Assembly (NCBI GenBank): GCA_019925095.2
Contig: CM034401.1
Location: 11,939,338 to 12,003,337, forward strand
Source of the DNA: Dendrolimus kikuchii
Taxonomy: Eukaryota; Arthropoda; Insecta; Lepidoptera; Lasiocampidae
Direction of reading: 5' to 3'
Length of the DNA: 64,000 nucleotides
The position numbers and the translations under genes are program-made. How positions within the stretch are numbered: the stretch's first letter is position 1; each line of letters opens with the position of its first letter. This document shows positions 35,173 to 64,000 of this stretch, one piece after another. The notes beneath the pieces were generated by a model. That model made no database searches. It was not told the DNA's origin and saw only the letters and a list, made by a program, of their open reading frames with translations.

Positions 35173-37003
35173 CGGGCAAAATCATACCGCTCATTAGTAG
35201 TTATTTTACTTTTATTTTTCTGAATTAACCTTAGGCGCAGGACCGTCTCTAACCGGAGGTGCAAGGGGTGAGTGGCACCCGTGCAGAGATCTACAGTGCC
35301 CTAGCAAATCATTACCTTATGCCTACTCTAATTACTATTTACCATAGCTACGTAATTTGCTAGATTAATTACTTAAGATCAGGGGCGGATTTAGAAGTAT
35401 GACGCCTGTAGGCTATTCAAATTTTACCGCCCCTACCGATAAATCGATACCCTAATTCACAATCATATTAATTAGATCATTTTTTTGTCAATGAAATGGT
35501 ACTTCTTATGATTTGTGTACATATCGTGAGACGTGTATAGTCTTAAATTAGACGTCCTTTTTACCGTAGTTTGAAGATTGTGTAAGACATAATATATATA
35601 AAAATTGGACCCAAATTTGCCGTCCCTCCAAAATCTGCCGCTCTAGGCTCCAGCCTAATCCGCCTATTGGTAAATCCACCACTGCTTAAGATCGTCTCAA
35701 CTCGAACACTGAAAACATAATGACTATATCGTTTTACTAATTTTCTTTTTTTCATTGAACTGACTGATTTTCGCACGTCAACGCCCAATATGGTTGAGAC
35801 GGTCGTGCTTAGGTGTATTTAATGATTACGACCTATTACGACGTATAAGCCAAGTCAGAGTCAGTGTTATAGATAAGGGCGAGCTTTAAAGGGGCGACTG
35901 TAAAGATAAACATCAAGGAACCTCAATCGAAAACTCTTACTTGCTTGTACTAATTTTCAACTTCCGAAATAAGTTTTGAGCAAAGTCTTTCAATCACTGA
36001 GCGCTTGTGACTACTACAATATCTTTACCAGCACCAAAAATACTGTTTTGTATTCTGTAGGATATAAGTAGGTTGGTAGTAGAGATTGGTAGATATAGTT
36101 ACAACCACAGCCTGGTTGAGATGAGTTCGATGGAAATAGATAACAAGATCTTATTAGGACGAATCGCCACACCAGTACCACCTTGTCCATTTATAATTTA
36201 TTAAGGCCTGTAAAACACTCATGCGTCAAAATCAAACACTATTGGTTGTGGACTCGAATATATTTGTGAATTGAAATTTGGAACTAGTTACCGTCTTAAA
36301 TGTCAGTACGCACATGAGTTTTGTTCTAAAATACAGGCCTGCTAGTTATTTCAGTTTACATGTAATGGTAAAAAAAAAAATAAGGACTTAATTATATTCC
36401 TCGTCAATACGTTGTCTGGATGAGATCGCTGTAAGCGATAAAGCCTCTCATTATTTATATCTATATGATGTTGATAAGTTTGTTAGCGAATAAGGAGTTA
36501 TCTCAATATTTATGTAAATAATCATATAGATATTCAATATTTCTTATTTCAGGCCTGATTCGACTAATCGAAAGTTCACCAATAAATAAGTAAGCAAGAA
36601 TACGATGAAAATTTTGAGAAAAAAGTATAGTGAAAACGTTATTATTACGTAAATTGATTATGTAACCGTCCTTTATTTTTAAACATATTTTACATTTATT
36701 ATACAACGTTTGGCACATTTATAATTTGTGATATTTTCATAATGTGGATGCTTAATGTATTTTTGAAAATTGTAAGAAATTTTCAGACAAGTATACGACA
36801 TTTATTTAGCACGTTTTTCGTTTTAATTCTTAAACAACCGTCGTCGTCAGCCATTCAAATTAAAACAAAACACTATTCAAGATTATTTATTTTGGTTTAT
36901 TTTTCGAAAATATTGTATTATTTATCTATCTCGTACAATGAAAACATTTTTCAAATCAGTAATAATTGCACATTGTAGTGTAGATCGTTGTATAATCGTA
37001 CGC
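35173..37003. other. Intergenic region before the carrier gene
   Basis: It contains the hAT-like MITE at 35380-35684 and otherwise AT-rich DNA without recognisable genes. AATAAA on the minus strand at 36891-36886 is the likely poly(A) signal of the carrier gene. Confidence -1.
35380..35684. mobile_element. hAT-like MITE with 8-bp target duplication
   Basis: A 305-bp element starting CAGGGGCGGATTTAG and ending TAAATCCACCACTG (imperfect TIR). CTTAAGAT flanks it on both sides (35372-35379, 35685-35692). The CAG start and 8-bp duplication point to a hAT-type transposase. It has no coding sequence. Confidence -1.
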
Positions 37004-38030
37004 TTAGGCGTCGGCTTCACTGATGACAACCGCACCCTGCGCAAGTGCTCTGTCTGACGCATTTCTCTGCCAAGCTCGCTCCGTCCACACCACTGCAGTG
37101 AAACATGCACCGTTGCTAATAAACGCGCGCAACGTCACCGCTCCAATTCCGCGACTCATGCACTTCCATCCCTCCGCTTGTATGGACTTTTTAAAACAAT
37201 CCCATGAACTTGAATATCGGTTGATAACATCTCCTTGTATTCGCGATTTGACTACGTCAATAGGGTACAACAATATCCACGACAAAGTTCCTGCAACACC
37301 ACCAGCAGTAAAAACTCGTAGAATTGATCTGTCTTCTCTGGTCATAGCTTCGTAAGATGCGAAATAAATTGTGAAAGCTGGACAATCGCGGGCCATTGTG
37401 ATACTCAGTCCTCGGAATAGGGCTTTGAACCCGCCTTTCTGTATTATGTGACGAGCGCCAGCCCATGCACCTGAAGGCATTTCTCTTGCGTTCGAGAGTT
37501 GTTGCCTTGTTTTAACCAGTTCCACCGGAGCACAAGCGAAGCTCTGAAGTGCGCCTGCTACAGCACCAGCAGTCGCGTGCGTATAAAGTGAATCTGACTG
37601 TGGTAAAGCTCTTCTCGTATTTCCATAGACACCAAAAACAATTGCGTTAACTGCTGCTATACCTCCTAAAGGAGCCCACACTCCCCGATATGCATTTGCT
37701 AAAGTTCCACCTTTGAAAAGTGATTTCATACATTCTGTTGCACTACCTCGTCCTGATTGCATATGGACTTTCAACGTGTCCAGTGGATGCCCAGCTATGA
37801 TTCCTGCACACCCTAAAAATAAATGCAAAATTTAATATTCATAGTTTGTATAAAAAATATTCTCTTGGTTTACTGTAGTCCACGCCAAACTTAGTGCCCT
37901 GTCTATTCATGCGAACCTATATATTTATTTAACTGATGCTAACTTAAGCGGTAATAAATGTGGGCGCGAACTATATAAATTGAAAAATTTACTCACCACC
38001 AATGCATCCCGCTATAAAATCTAAAGCCAT
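37004..38030 (-). CDS. Mitochondrial carrier, SLC25A29-like (basic amino acid/acylcarnitine type)
   Basis: Inner mitochondrial membrane transporter. Exon 1 is 38030-37997 (MALDFIAGCIG, donor GTGAGT) and exon 2 is 37812-37004; the intron is 37996-37813, phase 1. The product is about 280 residues, the usual carrier length. Three repeats each carry the Px[DE]xx[KR] signature: PLDTLK near residue 24, PVELVK in the second, PIDVVK in the third. The N-terminus MALDF.AGC.GG is close to the SLC25A29 (ORNT3) subgroup, which carries arginine, lysine and ornithine; related A45/A47/A48 carriers remain possible. ATG 38030 is supported by the donor just behind it. The gene is divergent from the zinc-finger gene starting at 39449. 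Confidence -1.
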
Positions 38031-39448
38031 TTTCTTTGTTGATGAGTGTTTCAGTTGACACTAACTGTAACAAATATTTTTACATGAAAATCTATTTCGC
38101 ACTTTACTAGTTAGTTTCTAAATATACATATATATACCTACGTAATAAATTGTGTGGTATATTACAGTTGTTATTGGTCATTTTAGACTATAATACTGGG
38201 AGCGAAAAATATTCAAAGTACTATCTAGCGCTAATACTACACCATTCCTCTCTGTTTGGTGTAATGTATCTAATATCGGGTAAGCTTATCTCTCATTAAT
38301 GTTATTGTTTCTTTATATAAACTATGTAAAAGACGACTGGCTTTTTGACCTTCGATAAGTACAGATTGAAAAAAATCTTACCTCAGAGGCGTTCAAATTA
38401 AATAGTCGTAATGGGAATTCACGTTATCTCCACTAGATGTTATGCCAATGAACATATTGCCGGGGAGGAGCGTGCCTTGTACGTTTTTGGGAGACTGTCC
38501 AGCCTCCTGGGAGAGTGGTTTGGATGTGTGATCAGAGCCATCCGAGCGCTCTCCGGCGGACACTTGTAACGCTCCACAAGCATTATCAACTGTAGGGTCA
38601 CACTTTATCTAAGGGGGCAAAATACGTCTTCAAACATACTCTAATAGTTAGGTTGCCAATATTCTTGTTTTATCTAATCCTTTTGGTATTCATTACCGTT
38701 TTTCTAATATTTTAATAGTATGAACCTTGTGAATATCAACCATCCATTTCCTGGTCGCGACAATAAGAGGCAGGCTTGTAATCGAAATGATACCCGGATA
38801 GAAACACGCATTAAAAACGTGCAAGGTTTTTGTCAGTGCTTGTGCAACAAAAGAATTCTATAAGTATCAAATTTCAAAAGTATTTGAAAAATCATTAAAG
38901 GGGATTTTCTGTATTTACAGATCTTAAACTATAATGGTCTAAGTTCTATATATACTAATAATTATAAAACAGACTTATTTTGAAATGCACTAATAGAGGC
39001 CCTTTAATTTGATATCACACTCCATATGGGTCACACAATCCAATTTATTCGTTTCAGTTTCCTTTCGGTATTAATAAGCAATTTATAATGGGTAGTTCTA
39101 TAGCTCCATAGAGTTGGCTTATATTCAAAAGACGCGGAGAGGTGCTCAAGGCTTATCTTTACGCACTCTCTTATGTTTGGCGCACTTGAGCGATGCTTGA
39201 GCGGTTGCCCAAGCTAGCTCGCTTAGCTAATAAGGCTGTACGGACTAATTCCTTTGCCTGTCATTGTGGTGAAATTAATAATATGTTTGAAGTGACTTCA
39301 TTACTTTACTGTCAGACAGGGACCATGAAAAAAAAGATTAAATTTCAAAAGAAAATATTTTATTTTCAATTTTGTTTTCAGTTATTGCAATAAAAATTAA
39401 AATGTGATATTTTTAGTTTTTATTTATGAACGTACATTATATTACAAT
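38031..39448. other. Divergent upstream region shared by carrier and zinc-finger genes
   Basis: 1.4 kb between two start codons facing away from each other, so it must hold both promoters unless leader exons lie elsewhere. 38440-38600 is GC-richer (GCCGGGGAGGAGCGTGCC) than its AT-rich flanks. No repeat family of this window was recognised in it, and no TATA box could be assigned. Confidence -1.
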
Positions 39449-60914
<21,466 letters not shown>

Positions 60915-61004
60915 ATGAATTGAAGAGGATTGAAAGATTTATTTGAGGCCATAAGGTCTATATTCTAGAACAACGCTCATGCCATCGGAAAAGAAAAGGC
61001 AATA

Positions 61005-61220
61005 CACATACATATTGTCATGCTTGTTTCCCATTGGGGTAGGCAGAGAGGATGAATCTCCACCTATTACGATCCTGATAAACACTTTTGGCTTCTTAAC
61101 TTTCATTAATCTTTTCATATATACACGTTTATTTAAACGGCTTTTATCAGACCTTTCTTCAAAATATCTTCAATTTGATCATGGAGAGTATGTCTCGATC
61201 GACCTGCCTACCGACTCTAC
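61005..61220 (-). repeat. LINE 3' fragment related to LINE A
   Basis: CATACATATTGTCATGC, CCCATTGGGGTAGGCAGAGA and AATTTGATCATGGAG resemble the minus-strand copies of LINE A (TTCCCTTGCGGGGTAGGCAC, AATTTGATCATGGAAGG), but it is a different subfamily. Confidence -1.
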
Positions 61221-61304
61221 CAGTCACATTGCTGTGATATATATAAAAGAGTTAGCGCTCCATTCACCTTATTACCTGCCATTACTCTCCGTTCAATAAA
61301 AGAC

Positions 61305-61341
61305 AAAATAATGCAATTGAAACTTCAATTGCATTATTTTT
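61305..61341. repeat. AT-rich hairpin at the zinc-finger gene 3' end
   Basis: AAAATAATGCAATTGAA and TTCAATTGCATTATTTT pair with a loop of about three bases, starting five bases after AATAAA (61295-61300). A run of T follows. Confidence -1.
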
Positions 61342-62706
61342 TAGTTTTTTCTTTTTAACACTTCAATATTAAAGTTCTGTCCCATTGGGATGGACGCTGC
61401 TTTACGTTATCCAACATTTTTTTGTAAGTAATCATTTTCATTAATTTAAATACACCGTTATTACAATTATGTTGTATATTTTTTCTGTAATGATAAGTTG
61501 CATCTGGATTTTACATTTGTTTCATTGGGTCTTTGATAATCTTTGATTAATTCAAATCGTTGTGCAAGGAAGGGTGTTCGTAATCACGGAATTTTTTGAT
61601 GTGCGACGTTTTCATGTTCAAAACAGCAATGAGCCGAAGTATTCATCAATTATTTCAAACCATCTTCCTTATAGTTTTTAAGCGGTATTCAATGATAGAA
61701 GTAACGATAGTTATCATTGACTCGCTATTTTAGAGGCGAAATGAGATAAGACTTCGGGCAGTGTGAATAGTGTTTTCTTTCGCAAAACTGCTTTTTCAAA
61801 GAGGGTTTTAGTTGAATCCAAGTATTCTTTTATTGAACATGCTACTTCCGCTTTTCCGCGGAGTTGACTTAAATTAGTATATTTAAAGATGATAGTGTTT
61901 CATTTGGGAGCCCATGGTACTTCTGTTGTTCCATATTAGCAGCACTTGTTATGGTGTCCTGACATCTTTGTGACCTTATTTTCAGGTATCGCTGTTATAA
62001 TCTGCTCCTGTGCCAATCGAAAAATTCTTCGTAATTAAAATTTTATATTCAAACACTTCTTCAACTGGAATCATGTATTTGTTACATTTCTTGCCCGATC
62101 CTTCGCCTGAGAATTATAAACACACTCATTAGAGGTTAATAAGAGTTCCTGTTCCTGTAATTTAATTTTAAGATTGAATTAACCTAATTTTTCTATTTTT
62201 TTTTTTAATTACCTAGCTAAGTGACTCATTTTCCCGCATTTAGCTGAAGCTGCGGGGCAATATTTTTTGGATGACATTCCTTTCCACAGCTCCACCAGCT
62301 TGGCTTCTTACTTAATTTCTTATTAATCCGATTAACACTTGTTTCTTGCCATTAATATTTTCTTCTTTTTGAATTTCGGCCGTCTTCCTATAGTATGGCG
62401 GTTTTCAGACCTAAATCAGTTTCAATTATATTCTTTCACTTATTTTTCTGTCCCATATTTCAATCACAATTTTGTCTTTTATAAAGTCAACTTTTAATTA
62501 GCCGTAGTCACAATTTTGTGTATCTGTGTTACATACTTACGAAACGTTCTCCTTAAAGTTGATTTCTAAAATTAAAGGCATATCTCTCATATACTACATT
62601 TTTCTTAGGACAGAAATAATTGTCGAAGTTTTCCAATACTTTTGAGTGTGTAGTTGTGGAGGTATATAAAATTGAAACAACCACTACTCGTTTACTTTAT
62701 ATACCT

Positions 62707-64000
62707 AGTCTTGCCATAAATATTGTAACAAAGAAATATTATTTTTCTATTGCAAATAACATTTATAAGTTTTACAATGTGTTAGTTTAATAAACTTTAA
62801 TACATAAATATAAAACAATTTAAAATATAAAAAGCTTATTCGAAATGGTCTCCATTCGCTGCAATACAGTCCTTTAAACGTTGAGGCAGTTATCAATAGA
62901 AGCACGCACTCTTTCCATGGGAAAATTCTTCACTGCCAATCGTATGGATTGTTTTAGGGACTCCAAATTATCTGGCCTATAGAGCAAGCCGTACTCTCTA
63001 AAACTGACCATAAATCATAATCCAGCGGATTAAGATCGGGACTAGACGACGGTCAGTCTTCAGCTCTGATGAAGTCCGAAACGTTCGTTTTAAACCAAGA
63101 CTGCGTGATCCGATCTTTATGACCCGGCGCGAAGTCTTGCTAGAAGGACCATTCTTGGTTATTGAACATGATGTTGTTAAGAGGCTCAATTAGCTTCTCA
63201 AGAATGGTATCTTGATATACTTGTGCCGATGTTTTGACACCTTTTTCACAAAAGTATGGCTCAGTCTCTCCTTCATAGCTAACACCTTACCAAACCATCA
63301 CTGAAGACGGATAATGCCCACGTTACACTCTGTCGACTAATTGAGAAGCTTCCTAAGAGCTTTGAGCATAAATACGGTCATTTTGTTTGTTAAAATGTTG
63401 CTCAATTGTAAAAAAAAATTCATCCGTAAACAAAAAAATTCTGTGACCTCCCGTTGCGTACCGCTTCAGTAGTTGTTTCGATTTTACCACCCTATTCTTT
63501 TTTAAATTAGGAGTTAAGAAATGACCAGTGCGTCTCATATAGGCTGCAAGTCCTAAGTCATCTTTTAATATACGCGACATGGTTCTAGGTGATATTTTCA
63601 TTTCCCGAGATAGTCTTTTGCTTTCGGAGAGGATTTCTTCGAATTCTTTCCCTTACTGCTTTGACCACCTTTTTCGTACGAACACTACGTGGACGGCCAG
63701 ATCTTTTTCTGTCACAAACAGAAAAGGTCTCATTGTACCTATTAATAGCCCGGTACACAAACATTTGACTAATACCAAGCGCATGGAGAGATTTAAAAAT
63801 TGCATTTGGCTCCATACCTACTTTGGGTAATGCAATCACAGCGATTCGGTTCTCTTTATCGCCCCACTCCATTTTAATATCGCAAAATATTGTACAATGT
63901 ATTGGCGCCAAAATGAGAAAACACAATGAACAATCGAGTAGTAAGCTTTTTACTAAAAAATGGAAGAGGCTGCCATTCCTCTTCAACGCACTGTTGGAGG
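62707..64000 (-). mobile_element. IS630-Tc1-mariner element (DD37D spacing), runs off the window
   Basis: The 3' end near 62707 reads TAGTCTTGCCATAAATATTG, typical of TIRs in this group. The minus-strand transposase: helix-turn-helix half 63870-63585 (EWGDKENRIAVIALPKVG, CDRKRSGRPRSVRTKK); then 63601-63353 (KISPRTMSRILKDDLG, FLFTDEFFFTIEQHFNKQND with the first D); then 63180-62990 (EWSF-stop-QDFAPGH with the second D, PSSSPDLNPLDYDLW with the third). There are 37 residues between the second and third D. At least two nonsense codons (TAG, TGA) and a frame slip inactivate it. Confidence -1.

Larger units (their letters stand above)
60915..62706. other. 3' flank of the zinc-finger gene
   Basis: It contains a LINE remnant (61005-61220), AATAAA at 61295 and a hairpin at 61305-61341. 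The rest is AT-rich sequence in which I see no gene. Confidence -1.

Noticed and set aside
37023..37355. 110-codon plus-strand frame
   Set aside because: It is antisense to the mitochondrial carrier gene.

Overview
This is nuclear DNA of an animal, almost certainly a moth or butterfly (Lepidoptera). The genes are split by many short exons with GT-AG introns, the background is AT-rich, and the introns are full of repeats of kinds common in lepidopteran genomes: mariner relatives, non-LTR retrotransposons with (TATG)n tails, tRNA-derived SINEs and short TIR elements. No bacterial or viral gene organisation was seen.

Layout. (1) 429-15236, + strand: 3' part of the bifunctional lysine-ketoglutarate reductase/saccharopine dehydrogenase gene (LKR/SDH, AASS in mammals). 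Ten exons were found and the gene begins upstream of the window. One exon of about 32 codons expected between 6320 and 11904 could not be found. That interval holds a 5.1-kb DIRS-type retrotransposon with its inverted terminal repeats and internal complementary region. (2) 17763-28105, + strand: a complete ten-exon kelch-like protein 10 gene (BTB-BACK-six kelch, 608 aa). It may extend to a proline-rich last exon at 35041-35172. (3) 37004-38030, - strand: a two-exon mitochondrial carrier of SLC25A29 type. (4) 39449-60914, + strand: a 13-exon ZAD zinc-finger gene with 12 C2H2 fingers (746 aa). Genes 3 and 4 are divergent and share about 1.4 kb of upstream DNA.

Mobile DNA. Besides the DIRS element there are two TA-flanked TIR elements (18581-19671 and 52040-55480). 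Both carry broken reading frames of one uncharacterised insect multi-copy protein family that looks like a transposase. A 2.26-kb insertion at 41814-44073 joins two different LINEs head to head inside a single 13-bp target duplication. Three IS630-Tc1-mariner relatives, a hAT-like MITE with a perfect 8-bp duplication, six copies of a 230-300-bp dispersed repeat, several SINEs, a 26-bp minisatellite and a long CA/CACG microsatellite are also present.

The four host genes do not form a pathway. They are a mitochondrial lysine-catabolism enzyme, a probable male-germline ubiquitin-ligase adaptor, a mitochondrial transporter and a putative transcription factor. All exon calls come from reading splice sites, phases and protein similarity by eye; no alignment was run.
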